DNA of 64,000 bases, from positions 199,671 to 263,670 of the forward strand of contig QAOA01006980.1 of NCBI GenBank assembly GCA_003255065.1, read 5' to 3'. This document shows positions 1-12,581 of this stretch, one piece after another. The stretch's first letter is position 1; every line of letters begins with the position of its first letter. A model generated the notes under the pieces. The model was not told the DNA's origin and did not search any database. It was given only the letters and a program-made list of their open reading frames with translations. Position numbers and translations under genes: made by a program. The stretch is from Cercis canadensis (lineage: Eukaryota; Streptophyta; Magnoliopsida; Fabales; Fabaceae).

Positions 1-1195
1 TTTTTTTTTTTTTTTTGTGAGAACCAGTTGTGGGTTTATGGGGATGGATTTCTGCTTTGATGTTTTATTTATATATTCACTTTTTCCAACTTTATATAGC
101 AGTTCGGATTGTTTGCCGTTTGCAAGGTTGCAATTCAAAATTTTGGGTCTCTTGCTGTTGTCATTGTTTAACTAATTAGCTGGTTAATACTGTACTCTTT
201 TAATTTTAATTTTTTTTTGGCTTTTGTTTGTGTTTCTGGTTTACAAGCATTAGTATCTAAATTCACTTTTCCCACCTTTTATTTGACCTTTTTGACTCAT
301 AAATATTTGAATCCATATGGAACCTGCAACTTTAGCACAAGATTGAGTTCTATACTAAGTATTGATCACGGTTTTGGCTTCTTTTAGAGTTTGATACCTA
401 CCTGACATAAAGCTGAATTGCTGGCGGGTTGGGTATTTGAGTGTTATGTATTCTAATTTTTATGTTGTTATTGAATCTCGGGCTACGCTGTTGTTTCACC
501 AGCAATTCTCTCTCTCTCTCTCTTTTCTTTTTGCTTAGAAGGTGGTAGCTGATCTTTCTTTCTTTTACGGTCATGGAAATGAGTAGTTTCAAAATTGTTT
601 ATGCATTTCCTTGTGTTCACTGCATCAATCAACAAAAAGTATTATTTTTATTTGTTCGGTGCACTTATTAGAAAAGCAACACTTAAGGAGGAGGAAAATG
701 TGGTCTTCTTCAAAGAAATAGAATTTACTTCATGGAACAGAATAAAATGACAGAAAATTATAGGGAGAGTTTTTGTTCTGTTGAGAAAATTGTTTCAGTG
801 TGTATCATTGTGGATTTTGGCTGGTAGTCAAGTAGAGGATGCAATTTTTCTCTTTCTATTTCATTCTTTGCATGCTAAGTTTCTTTTTTTCATAGATATA
901 AAATCAATCAAAATTGAACTTCCTGCCTTTTCTCATTTTTGTTGAAAAGTTGATTTTGTTTAAGTTCTATAATCTTTTTAGCCAGGAAATTTTGTTCATT
1001 CAACTTGGTCTTGATTATAAATTATAATATAGGCATAATATCATATTGGTTTTAGAGATCTTCAAAAAATAAATTCGGCAAAGAGAAAAAGAATTTTACA
1101 ACTCGTTCTATACTGATTTACTTTTTCTTGAACTGAATAGGTGACCGGGATCAGGCTTCAATAAATAGACATTTTCTGGATTAGTTTTAAATCGG
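1..1195 (+). other. 5' leader and probable leader intron of the FAB1-type gene
   Basis: This stretch opens with a T16 run and is T-rich, with a CT microsatellite near 508-523. I see no coding exon in it. A plausible splice acceptor (TAG after a pyrimidine-rich tract) lies at about 1138-1140, 55 bases before the chosen ATG. In-frame stops lie at 1142-1144 and 1166-1168, so the reading frame cannot extend further 5' without splicing. I infer a 5' untranslated exon joined through a leader intron. The first exon and the promoter probably lie outside the window. Confidence 0.4.
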
Positions 1196-4100
1196 ATGTG
1201 TAGTATGTGCCATAATTGTGGTGCAGATCTGACAGAGTCAAAGGATTGCAACAAGAAACAGGGCAATGGCAGTAGTTTAAAGTTAAATAGAAGAACTCCT
1301 TTTAGGCCTTGTAAATTTTGTGGGGAGAAGCTAGAGCGAGAAAATGTGAAGTGGGACAGTGCAAGTCCTTATGCGACACCGCTGATCAGTCCAACTACTT
1401 CATTGTCAAGTACTGATAGCTGTGTCTCCACATGCAGTAAATTACTATCTCATTGTCATTTTTTTTTTTTATTAATTTTATGGTAATAATATTAACCTTT
1501 ATTGCTAAATGGTCCGTATGTAACCCAATCTTTTTTTCCATATCTGGTCTTTCAGGTGAGTTTTCAGTTGATGTAAACTCAACTGACAGGTACTTATGTC
1601 CCCACTGAGGTGTGAGTATTATATTTATGTTAGGTATGTTCATGTACTTATTTTCTTTGGATCTGTTAGGAGCAATAGAGAAGAAGGTATGCTTGATGAC
1701 CGTATGGATGATCTTGGCTATAAGTTGAATGGGCGACCACAAAACTCAAACTTCAAATATCCAGAAAGTGGGATTGAAAGAACACATAAAGTGATGAAAA
1801 ACAACTCCCAAGAAAGCAATATCCACCATGAAGGCTATACAGTGAAAGATGTGGAGATTGCACAAGGACATAACAGTCAAGAAGAAAAAGCTGATGGCTC
1901 TGAAGACTCTACTGCATCCTTTAGTGAAGAAACCGAATATTCTCTTCCTGATAATTTGGATCTCCAAACTTGGGAACCTCCTGAGCCAGAAAATCCAGAG
2001 GATGATGTAGAAAATAGTGTTGCCTGTGATGATGATGATGAAGATGAGGGCATTGACAGTGTGAACTGGGGCGAGCCAACTTTTTTGAGTCACTCAAAGA
2101 ATGAAGTAAGTGGGAGTTACAGGTTCAAGGAGGCAAAACAAAGAGCAATGGAAGAAGTTATCAATGGGAAATTCAAGGCACTTGTTGGTCAGCTTTTGAA
2201 ATCCGTAGGTGTTTCCAGTTCTGATGAAGGTGGTGAAAGTTGGATGGACATAGTTACATCTTTGTCATGGGAAGCTGCTTCTTTTTTGAAGCCCGATGCT
2301 ATTGGTGGTAATGCAATGAATCCTGATGGATATGTTAAGGTAAAATGTATTGCAACTGGTTCTCGCAGCCAAAGGTAAAATTACATCTTCTGCATGAATT
2401 TACTTCATAGTACTTAGATCCTTTTACAGTAATAACTAGTTGACACGTGGGTAGTCTTTGAAATAGATAGCTGTTTCTAACCTGCTGCATTTATGTTTTC
2501 CAGAAAGCTTCATATTGTATTATGTGATCTTCAATGTTTTTTTATATCAGAACCTTAAGGAAAATTTTTGGTGCTGCAGTCAAATTGTCAAAGGTTTGGT
2601 CTTCAAAAAGCATGCTGCTCACAAGCATATGCCAACTAAGTACAAAAGGCCAAGGTTGTTACTGATCAGGGGCATGCTTGGTCAGTCTTCTAGTGGGCTA
2701 TCCTCATTTGACTCTATGGAACAGGTAACTTTATCAGAGTAGATTCTATCCTTAACATAATATTCTGTATCTGATCATTTGCTTGCTAACAGGAGAAAAG
2801 CTATCTGAAATCTATAATCGAGCTAATAGAAAGGTGCCATCCAAATGTTATTTTAGTTGAGAAAACTGTTTCTCGTGATATACAAGAGTCAATTCTGGCA
2901 AAAGGAATGACACTAGTGCTTGATATGAAGCTCCATCGCCTAGAACGAGTTGCACGTTGTACTGGTTCGCCCATTCTATCCTGTGATAATTTGAATGGTC
3001 AAAAGCTAAAACACTGTGACTTCATTTATTTTGAGAAGTTTGTGGAGGAACATGCTGGAGTTGGTGAAGGAGGAAAGAGGTCCACCAAGACTTTGATGTT
3101 CATTGAGGGCTGTCCTACACGTTTGGGTTGTACGGTATGCCTTTACTTCTTTTTTGGAACCTCTTTTTTCATTGATTTTTAGTTTTATCTTCCAAATTAA
3201 TAAGTTAAGTTCTACATCATCTTAATTAAAAATTTTGGTCTCCAGAGGCTTATAGTTTTATTGAAGTTGGCATGCTATGAAGCATCGGTATAGATGTACT
3301 GATGTAGATTTGGGTACAATATGACTGATAGGTGTACATGACAATCTGTGGATAGTCAATTTGCAGTGCAGCAGGGACATGAATATTAGACAAAAAACTA
3401 ACATGATTTACATTACTGACATTGGTAATGAATTTCGACGCAAAGGAAATGCATAGCAAATAGTTAGTATATAGCATATACCATAAATCATGTTTGGTGA
3501 ATATTGAAACTAACACGAATATTAGACAAAAAACTAACATGATTTACATTACTGATATTGGTAATCAATTTAGATGCAAAGGAAATGCATAGCAAATGGT
3601 TATTATATAGCATTTAACATAAGTCATGTTTGGTGATCATCTCATCATCAATTATTAGGCAGTTCAAAGTATTGGTACATTTGCAAACATGAGGCAGAAA
3701 ATGGGAGAATGTATTCAGTTGTTTTAGGATAGAGAATAGAAATAGGATCAGGAAAGTTGATCCAATTGCTTGCATCTGAAGCTAGTACAAGGACAAATTA
3801 TAAATGCCATTTAGATCTATATATTATTAATGAAGATTTTATCTTTAACATGTTTGACCAATTCCCCATGCATACCTTCTTAAATCTTGAATACCCTAGA
3901 AGTATTACTAAGTATCCTAAAAGAACTTGAAATTTTGATTTTAATTAATATTATGGACATGTATCCTCGAGTGTGTGAGGAGTATGGGCTCTGCCTTGGA
4001 CTCCAACAGGTGTCTGAGGACAATTACGGTTGATTTACTACGATTATATTCTGGACAATGAATGTAAAGTTATTTATGTTTTTTCTCCCAATGAATGTTA

Positions 4101-7100
4101 TCTGGAACTTTGGTGGCTATTAACTTCTGCATTTCCTGACATTGCAGATTTTGCTGAAAGGAACATACAGCGAGGAGTTGAAGAGGATCAAATGTGTCCT
4201 ACGGTGTGCAGTTGTCATGGCATATCACTTAATTCTTGAAACCTCATTTCTTGTTGATCAGAGTGCAATGTTCTCTACCATTCCTGTTTCTAATGCAATG
4301 GATGTCTTGCCAGCCAAGCAACAATCCCATAATTCAGCACCCAGTGATTTAATTGTTCCATCTCTTGGGTATTCTTCTGCTGAAAATGGATTAGTCACTT
4401 CTGATATCCCCATAGCCAATGGCTTCCATGAAGGAATCACCAATGGTTTAAACTTAGAATCAGAAGAAATTTCCCCATTTTCTTATGAACCATATAATCC
4501 AGCTGTCTTTTCTGGGTTCTCAGCCATTTCATCTTCTCTGAAGAAAGTTATAGGGGACAGTTTCCCATTTGGATCGTCTGCTCCTTACCAGTCACTGTCA
4601 GCGTACTTGGGCTTAAATGCAAAGGAACCTGATGGTCTGGTCAACAGATCAATTTCCATTTCAGAAACTCCAGAGGAAGATGGAAATTACAGGATTGAAG
4701 TAAAAAATTCTGACGAAGAGAAGTTACTTAGTGGTGGACAATCCCAGTCTTTGCCTATGCGCTTGGAATCCAATTGGGACAAGAGTAAAGAGGGTGATGA
4801 TGACAAATACCAAATCCAAAGTAAAGATGATATCAATGCAGTGTTGGATTCTCAGAGTATTTTGGTCTTGATGTCTAGCCGGAATGCCTTGAGAGGGACT
4901 ATATGTCAGCAAAGTCATTTTTCTCATATTATGTTCTACAAGAATTTTGATGTTCCACTTGGAAAGTTTCTGCAGGATAATCTACTCAATCAGGTTTTTT
5001 GTTACTCTTTTTCTTTCAACTTTTTTTCTCTTTTTTGCAGATGAGTAATGGTAATTGTATGGTTCATTGCATGCTTCTAAATAAGTTAAGTTCATGAGTA
5101 TACTTTTTGGAAAGAGCAAGATTATGTCAGCAATGGGTTTTTCTAATATAATATGATCTGGTACCGGTATGTTGCTTTCCAGTGGTCTGAATGATTATCC
5201 TCTTGTTCTATGACATGGCAATATGTGATTGATATCTGAATAGAAATTAGGTTGTACTAAGTTGAAGTTCTAACTGATTGTTGGTGCTACATATGCAGAC
5301 CAGACTTTGTGACACCTGTCATGAACTGCCAGAAGCTCACTTTTATTATTATGCTCATCACAATAAGCAGCTTACCATACAAGTTAAACGACTTCCCCAG
5401 GAAAAGCACTTACCTGGAGAAGCAGAAGGAAAACTTTGGATGTGGGGCCATTGTGTAAAATGCAAGTCTGGTTCTACTAAGAGAGTGTTGATATCCACCA
5501 CTGCCCGTTGTCTATCCTTTGGAAAGTTCTTGGAGCTTACCCTTACTCACTATTCTTTTTCTAGTAGAAAATCCAGTTGTGGCCATTCTCCAGAGAGAGA
5601 TTTTCTGTACTTCTTTGGGTATGATGATCTACAGATACCTTTTTGTGGTACATTCTGCTGTACACTTTGTGGACTAGGTTATGAAAACTCTGGGTAAAGA
5701 GTTTCTGGCTAGTCATTTGTGGCTCCATATGTTTCTTATAGCAGATTTTACATAGAAAATCACAGCTTTGAGCTAATTTATAAAACTTAAAGACGTACAT
5801 ATTTGTTAGAGGAAAGATTGAGCATGTGCCTAAGTGCAAGGTGCAAGTTAACCCAGTGTCTCTCCATGTCCTAGGTAAGGTGCCTTAAAAGGGGGTGCAG
5901 CCTAGGAGCTATGCTAGCACAGCTTCTGAAAGAGGCCAGTCCCTAAGGGCACCCTATATGAGAAAAAGAACGGGTTTTTCTAAAATTTTGGTTATTTTCC
6001 TGACTAGGTTTCAAAATAAGTTTCAACTGTTTGAATATTTAATGTTTAGATTAATAAAATCGTGATTGCTGTAAAGATAACCAGCCTAAGTGCTATTGTA
6101 TGTTTATATTCTTAAAACATGTTTGATTTAAAATTTAGTATTATATAATTTGACCTTTAATGATTGTTAATTTTTAGGTTACTACTTAACATTTCGTTGA
6201 TTTATCATTCGATTATTGCAAAATTGACGTACTACCAAATTATTTGTACAATTTATGCATATCTTTTGGTGTGTTCAAGGGTGCTTATGTTGACCTTGTG
6301 CTCTCCAAAGAGACCACGCCATCTTAGTGTGGGTTGCGCCTTTAACAACTAAGGAGTGAGGGCAGTGTGTTAATCTTTGATATTATGTATTCTCTGTGGA
6401 GCTCTTATTGTATTTTCCCCTGACATGCAGATTGGGACACATGGTTGCAATGTTCAGATATTCTTGGGTTGCTACTTATACTGTGTCTATGCCCCCTCAA
6501 AAGCTAGAGTTCATTGGTACAATAAGACAAGAGTGGCTTTTGAAAGAAACTGAGAATGTATGTGTGCCGTATTTTTGCTATTTTCATGGTCCTAATACTA
6601 CTTTGATTTTTTCTGGTTGAAGTTCAATATAGTTTTATATAAATTGCCCGCATTGATTCCTCATTGTTTTCTATATTTTAAGGTTTACATGAAAGGCATG
6701 TTACTGTTCACAGAAGTCGCAAAATGTTTGAAGAAAATAAAAGTTCAATTTGTTGGATCAACTTTCAACCTTGGAGGATCAATGAGAGATTTCTCTGAGG
6801 TTGAGGAGATGTTAGACCAAGAAAGAGAAGAGTTTGAGGTTAGCTTTCTATTTGTACATCATTTTGACATTTACCTGTATGCCTTGTGTCCCTAGGTTAA
6901 TTTATATAAGGAAAACGTTCTGTCCCCATACATGGATAGTACTGTAAATGAGTAACATGAATTGAATGAAAGCAACTTACAATTTGTGACAGGCGAAGTG
7001 CAGTTTATTGCTACTGCTAAATCTCTGATTAGGGTTTTCAATGCTGTCATATGATTGTGGGCATGTTGCTTAATAGTATAACCTATAATAGGATATTCTA

Positions 7101-9499
7101 TTTTGTTCATACTTTAGTATTGGAGTTTTTCTCCATTTTCTTTTGATTTTTATTTTTATGGAACCTTAGCATTTGTAAATATTTATGTCCTCTTCTTCAT
7201 TCTGGTTGTGTCATGATAACAGGTGAACATTAAGAATGCTGTTGCTAAGAGTGGGAATCCAGATTGGGCTGCCTACAAACTTCTCAGTCTAAATCGCTTG
7301 ATGTGGGATCTTCTGATTGAATCCTATATGTGGGATCAACGCTTGTACTCATTATTCTCGCCTGATTGTTTAAGAGTTGACTCTCATGTGGTTGAGAAAG
7401 TTATGCAAGAACATAGTTATTCAAATGTTAAAGACACTGCTGGTGGAGAAACTGGGTCCTCAAATAAGGTTATGGAGAATGGCAATGTTTATGGGCAAGC
7501 CCATGTAAATGTTATGTCAGACTCTTCTGTGGAAGTAAATGAAATCCTGACAAAGGAAATTCCAATAAAAGGACCTGCTCAAGAGTGTAATGACCAGGAT
7601 GATCCATCCAACACACCTAATGTCCCAGGCAATTTTGAGATGCCATCTGTAGGTGATTTGAGCTCATCTTCTGGCGGAGAGTTGAATTCAAGAGTAGATG
7701 ATTTCACTGCTGATGTTAATCTTCAGGTGAAGGATTTTGGTATACCAAACCATCTACAAGTACATAAAACTTTTCCAGTTTCCACAGATATTCAAATAAG
7801 TCATCCGATTGGTGATTTGAATGTATTGAACAAGAGTGTTTCACTGCATTCACCAGTTTCCAGCTTGCAGGATTCAAATGAATGGTTCTGGAAACCATTT
7901 GCTGATATTCGGAAGAAAAGCATAAGGGATGTCCAGAAAAGATACTTGCCAAAAGTTGAATCTATAAGCAGCTATATTTCAGAACATTTACCCACAGCCC
8001 ATCAACTGATCAGTGAGGAAGGCACTAGAATGCACATCCCTCTGAGGACAGATAATTATATTGTATCTGACTTTGAGGGTGAACTCTCAAGCATAATTGC
8101 TTGTGCACTGACCTTGTTGAAGGAAGTTGCAGAAGCTGTTGATGAGGATTATAAGAGAGAAAGTGGAATAGCTTCTAAAACAACGGAAAGCTCAGATGGT
8201 CTGATCTATGGTGCTACCGTAACTTCTCCACATTTTTCATATAGTTCTTCAGATTCTGATTCTGTGCATTCTACGGGAAGCACTTCTTCAGAAGAGTCAC
8301 GTGCCCCCCGTGCCCCAGAAAACCATAGCATAGAGATTGCTTTTGGGTATGCAAAATCACTTGGAAGGGAAAAGTATTCAGTAATTTGTCATTATGTTAG
8401 CCAGTTCCAAGAACTTCGCAATTGGTGTTGCCCATCTGAACTTGATTATATAGCTTCCTTATGCCGTTGTAGGAGTTGGGATGCTAAAGGTGGAAAAAGC
8501 AAGTCTGTTTTTGCGAAGACACTTGATGACAGGTTCATTGTAAAGGAAATCAAGAAGACAGAACTTGAATCGTTTTTGGGGTTTGGTCCTCTATATTTTA
8601 AATACATGAAGGAGTCATTTGAGACTGGGAGCCAAACTTGTCTTGCAAAAGTTTTGGGGCTATATCAGGTTGGTGTATTGCTTTGTCCTTTTCTTTTTAT
8701 GGTCCAAACTTTTTCTCCTGTTATATGCTCTTGTTTTGTGGACCTTAGCATTTGAAGTTCTATGCAGGTAACTAAGAGACACACAAAAAGCGGGAAAGAG
8801 GTTAGACATGATCTTATGGTGATGGAAAACCTTACCTACAATCAAAATATTACTCGTCAGTATGATCTTAAGGGTGCTCTTTATGCTCGATACAATTCTG
8901 CTGTTGATGGTGCTGGAGATGTTCTTTTGGATCAGAACTTTGTGAATGACATGAACTCTTCTCCATTATATGTGAGCAATAAAGCAAAACGTCATCTTCA
9001 ACGGGCTGTTTGGAATGACACAACATTTCTCAATGTAAGTTTGCATTTAACATACTATAGTTCTTATGTACTATAAGATATTGGGCATATTAGTCTTCTC
9101 ATATTCATATTTTCCCTAGCATTGCTCTTGTTTTGAACTTCTTTTCTTGGTTGTCTAATAGTACATTGTTTACTTGATATGCAGTCAATCAATGTGATGG
9201 ATTACTCCTTACTAGTTGGAGTAGATTCACAGAGACGCGAGCTTGTTTGTGGGATTATTGATTATCTCAGGCAGTACACCTGGGACAAGCATCTTGAGAC
9301 GTGGATGAAGTCTTCACTTGTTGTGCCCAAGAATGTGTTGCCAACAGTAATATCTCCAAAAGAATACAAGAAAAGATTCAGAAAGTTTATGTCTACACAT
9401 TTCTTGAGTGTTCCAGATCACTGGTGCTCTAAGAAAACTAGTTATCCTTGCAAACTTTGTGGCTCAGGGGAAGATGATTCTACCCACCAAAATCCCTAA
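1196..9499 (+). CDS. FAB1D: 1-phosphatidylinositol-3-phosphate 5-kinase, FYVE-less FAB1C/FAB1D type
   Basis: This kinase makes PI(3,5)P2 from PI3P on endosome and vacuole membranes. I place twelve coding exons at 1196-1436, 1556-1589, 1670-2374, 2580-2724, 2793-3134, 4148-4993, 5299-5618, 6431-6557, 6683-6838, 7223-8668, 8768-9034 and 9185-9499. All junctions are GT/AG and the total is 4944 nt, giving 1647 aa. From the N-terminus there are two CxxC pairs (C5/C8, C39/C42) but no FYVE finger; an acidic stretch near residues 200-225; a TCP-1/cpn60-like chaperonin domain (about 350-550); a Cys-rich segment (about 770-830); and the C-terminal PIPK domain (about 1380-1640). The PIPK domain shows DDRFIVKEI with the ATP-binding Lys, YDLKGA, MDYSLLVGVD and GIIDYLRQYTWDKHLETW. 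Lack of FYVE separates it from FAB1A/B. I prefer the FAB1D name over FAB1C only because of the neighbouring genes. Confidence 0.93.
3381..3645. repeat. Tandem duplication (137-bp period) in FAB1 intron 5
   Basis: Copy one runs 3381-3517 and copy two begins at 3518. Both start GAATATTAGACAAAAAAC and share most bases through 'catgtttggtga' (about 3490 and about 3627). Differences are scattered single bases, so the duplication is fairly young but not new. It lies within the 1.0-kb intron 3135-4147, away from both splice sites. Confidence 0.85.
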
Positions 9500-10110
9500 A
9501 ACAAGCCTGCTAAATGGTTTCTCTGCTCAGTTCTCCTTATCTGATTTCTCAAAATTTTTATGCACTTCGAGAATTACTACATTGAAGCAACTAGCTAATA
9601 CTGTATATAGACAATCATATTTGTTTATATACCTAGCCCTGTTATTCTGCGATTTTTAGCGAATTTCTGGGGATGGTATCATTTCTACAAGTCCATCCTA
9701 TCCAGCATGAGATGAAATATTATTTTTGTAAAGCCTAGGAAAGTGTAAAGATCTACTGGAAATCAATGGAAAGTGCAGCTGTTAACATACCAAGATTCTC
9801 TCTCACTCTCTCTCTCTTACGTTTCCTGATTTTTTTTATGTGCCATTTTTTCTTTTGGATAACTTGAGCACGTGCTTCTAAATTGTTTTTCTCAGATCAG
9901 CTTGTTATTAGTATTGTTAAGCTAAATAGTTCATCATGGATTCATGAAATCCGCTTGAGCTATGAAATAAAGAGAGTTCAATTCTAGGTTAAATCCCTCA
10001 TAAAGAAGAGCATTCATTGAATCTTGGGTTATATGCAATGTATGTATCTCATCTCATTTTCATCTTTTTTTTTTTAATGTTCGTTTTAATGGAAGTTCAG
10101 TTGGGTGGGA
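9500..10110 (+). terminator. 3' UTR and likely polyadenylation region of FAB1
   Basis: The stretch after the stop is T-rich, with a CT microsatellite near 9798-9816. A canonical AATAAA lies at 9966-9971, 467 nt past the stop codon, a normal distance for a plant 3' UTR. No other gene is visible here. The exact cleavage site cannot be read from the sequence. Confidence 0.45.
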
Positions 10111-10172
10111 CATCGTGGTTAGAGTTTTATTTTTAATCATTCATATCTTTGGTGATGCATTTTTTATTTTTT

Positions 10173-10345
10173 CTTATCCCCTCAATTATGGGCTCCCCAT
10201 GCTCCCCCACTCCCTCCCTCTCTCTTCTCATGGTAATTTTATTTTTCGGCCACTTCTTNCTTATCCCCTCAATTATGAGCTCCCCATGCTCCCCCACTCC
10301 CTCCCTCTCTCTTCTCATGGTAATTTTATTTTTCGGCCACTTCTT
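10173..10345. repeat. 86-bp direct repeat flanking a single N (probable assembly join)
   Basis: Bases 10173-10258 and 10260-10345 are the same 86 bp with one mismatch (GGGCTCC against GAGCTCC), separated only by the N at 10259. A lone N between two near-identical segments is what a scaffolder leaves when overlapping contig ends are not merged. The true genome probably has one copy. The repeat is CT-rich with no coding potential. Confidence 0.8.
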
Positions 10346-11157
10346 CTCATGGTAGTGATGATATTAAAGTCTACCAAATCAGTATATTCAGATTGCTCCT
10401 CTAAAGTGCAACACCCAGTTTAGAAAGTATGAATACCTTTGAATAACTAGTATTGACAATAAGACAGGGAAGAAGGTGTCCATGAAGAATGAGAGGCCGA
10501 GTTTAAGTTGTTGTCTTTTTTTTTTTTTTTTTTTTTTAGATAAATAGAGTTAAGATTTTTTAACTGAGAATATAGAAATATGAAGATGTGAACTTGAGAC
10601 CTGAACTTTTTTAGAAAATTTCTAACTAAGGCTTTGAATACTAGTATCGCCTCTATAGTTAAAAAAAAAAAAAAGACTCTTTACAAAAATAAAAAGACAC
10701 TTATATTAGCTAAAATATAAAAATTTCTGGGTGTTTGAATTTTGAAGTGCAAGAGTAAGCTTTATTGACTTCTAAAATTCAGATAACTTCACATATTTGC
10801 ATAATTTACTCAGAATTTTTTAACAATTGAACTTTTCCATATCGGTTTCCTAAGAATCTTGTTGGAGAGAGATGACGAGAGGTTTCTTCTATAAACATGA
10901 AAAAGCATAAACATTTCCTAAGCCAAAAGCAAGTGCCGAAAGATATTGCTGGGGAAGGAAACATTCCTGCAGGAATTTTCATCACCAAGGAAGGAACCAA
11001 AATAGAAGTTTAGAAAGGCATAGTATTATTGCTTGTTTCCTTTACTTCAATAATGAACATATCCCTATTTCACATGCACTTGAAAACCATGAAAAACTAG
11101 CTCTTCCAAACACTCTCCTCCTCCTTCTGTTGCAAGTCTCAATACTGCTAATTGGAG
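10346..11157. other. Intergenic stretch upstream of the DMP gene
   Basis: This stretch is AT-rich, with a T run of about 22 near 10517-10538 and an A run near 10661-10674. It must hold the promoter and 5' UTR of the following + strand gene. The last 60 bases are CT-rich (about 11100-11135), typical of a plant 5' leader. No TATA box can be assigned with confidence. Confidence 0.4.
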
Positions 11158-11799
11158 ATGAATAACTCAAGCAGCCAAGACCTGATTGTGCCCTGTGAAC
11201 ACAGTGAGGATGATTATTACGACATTGATGAATATGGCATCGATGAATCTCACTATGTATACGTTATAAATGCAATACTAAGTGGCACTGCAAGGCTCAA
11301 TGTCCTCTTACCCACAGCAACCATCCTTGCCTTCAGCATTTTGGCTCCTCTCCTGACAAATGACGGTGAATGCAGCAAGCTAGATCGCTGGTTGATGGGG
11401 ATCTTCCTAGCTATATTGGCAATGTCATGTGTGTTCTTTACCTTCACTGATAGCTTTAGAACAGCCACTGGCAGGTTATGTTATGGGGTAGCAACATTCA
11501 GAGGGATATGGACTTTCAATGGAGGCAAGAAGAGACCATGTGTGCCATCTGATTATAGACTGAGATGGACTGATCTTTTCCATGCATCACTTTCATTGGT
11601 ATCTTTTCTTACTTTTGCAGGAATGCATTATGATGTTGTGAAATGTTATTATCCAGCAATGCCAAGAAAGCTCAGCAACACTCTTCCTCTTGTGGTTGGT
11701 TTTGTTGTAAGTGTCTTGTTTGTTGCATTCCCCTCAAAGAGAAGAGGTATTGGTTATCCTTTCCTGCTGCAGAGAGATCTCTTGTTCTCTAGACGTTGA
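11158..11799 (+). CDS. DUF679 domain membrane protein (DMP family)
   Basis: This is an intronless gene of 213 aa. The start is the ATG at 11158 (MNNSSSQDLIVP). The frame stays open a few codons upstream only through a TTG, which I do not use. A strongly acidic N-terminal tail (about residues 17-31, rich in D, E and Y) precedes four hydrophobic segments at about 48-67, 78-97, 139-158 and 176-194. The DUF679 signature is visible: LPTATILAFSILAPLLTN, the conserved FTDSF after the second segment, and the C-terminal VAFPSKRRGIGYP. DMP proteins sit in the ER, tonoplast or plasma membrane. Different members are tied to senescence-related membrane remodelling and, for DMP8/9, to sperm cell fusion. 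I cannot tell which DMP this is. It is convergent with the glycosyltransferase gene downstream. Confidence 0.9.
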   Translation: MNNSSSQDLIVPCEHSEDDYYDIDEYGIDESHYVYVINAILSGTARLNVLLPTATILAFSILAPLLTNDGECSKLDRWLMGIFLAILAMSCVFFTFTDSFRTATGRLCYGVATFRGIWTFNGGKKRPCVPSDYRLRWTDLFHASLSLVSFLTFAGMHYDVVKCYYPAMPRKLSNTLPLVVGFVVSVLFVAFPSKRRGIGYPFLLQRDLLFSRR

Positions 11800-12389
11800 C
11801 ATTTATTCTCTCTTTCCAATCAGAAATTTGAATTGTTGCATCCTCCTTAGAGTCTCTACTTTAAAGTCTCATAAGAAAAAGAGCTTATTCTGACAGCTTA
11901 TCTATTGAGAGATATAACCAATCAAAGCCTCAGATTAATTAAAAAGAGCTTATTCTAAACTTTTATATTTATTTCCATGATTTTCACGCAGTTCCTCGAA
12001 GTATTTCCATAGATCAGCAAGCTAAATACGAAACTCTGTTGGAAGTATGGTACACCTCTTTGAAACTTCTATGTTTTGTTTGAGGGACAAAATCAGGAGG
12101 CAAAGAAGCTGTAGTAGTAAAAATTTGTTAATGAATATAGGCAAGACGCATGTATTAATACATAACTAATTTTTCCCACCATTTTGTCGCTTTATTTCCC
12201 AGACAATGGGTTTGTTTCAAACAGAAAATTTTCCATAAGAAAAGTGGCTAGTGGAAAAAGTAGCAAAAATAATAAATTGTCAACCAATTTTACAGTGATA
12301 AAGCTATGAAACTAAAATACAAGGAAAAACGCGATGCCTTGTTAATTCAGTACAATTACAATAAAGTAAAAGTAAGACACTCAGTAATT
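11800..12389. other. Intergenic region between convergent genes
   Basis: These are 3' flanks of the + strand DMP gene and the - strand GT47 gene. The sequence is AT-rich and I see no ORF or repeat that I can support. Confidence 0.5.
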
Positions 12390-12510
12390 CATTTTCTGCT
12401 TGAACAATGGCTTCTCTAAATATTGCCAAAGTTTTGGCCCACTCTTGCCCTATACAATTCACAGAACCAAAAAACCATACAAAGATATATTTCCAATTCC
12501 ACCTTACTGG
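12390..12510 (-). pseudogene. Decayed copy of the GT47 gene's 3' end
   Basis: On the minus strand this stretch aligns with the last coding exon of the neighbouring glycosyltransferase. GGTGGAATTGG matches GGTGGTATTGG, TCTGTGAATTGTATA matches GCTGTGAATTATATA, and AGAAGCCATTGTTC is identical in both, all in the same order and spacing. Translated, pieces of the GGIG...VN.I...EAIV pattern survive, but stop codons interrupt the frame. It lies only about 70 bp past the functional stop codon. A partial tandem duplication that has since decayed is the simplest reading. Confidence 0.7.
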
Positions 12511-12581
12511 CTCAGAAACAGGTCAGAGTCAAACCTGTCTCTCTGTTTCTTTGATGAATAGAAATATCAGTACTACTCAAC

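Noticed and set aside
1596-1669. Extension of FAB1 exon 3 to an upstream ATG
   Set aside because: Bases 1590-1669 are an intron: the GT at 1590 and AG at 1668-1669 join exon 2 to exon 3 in frame and restore the conserved sequence.
5790-6350. Possible transposon ends in FAB1 intron 7
   Set aside because: GTGCCTAAGTGCAAGGTGC at one side and GGGTTGCGCCTTTAAC at the other look loosely inverted, but matching is too short and interrupted to support an element.
11152-11157. TTG start for the DMP protein
   Set aside because: The ATG at 11158 follows two codons later in the same frame and is the normal plant start.
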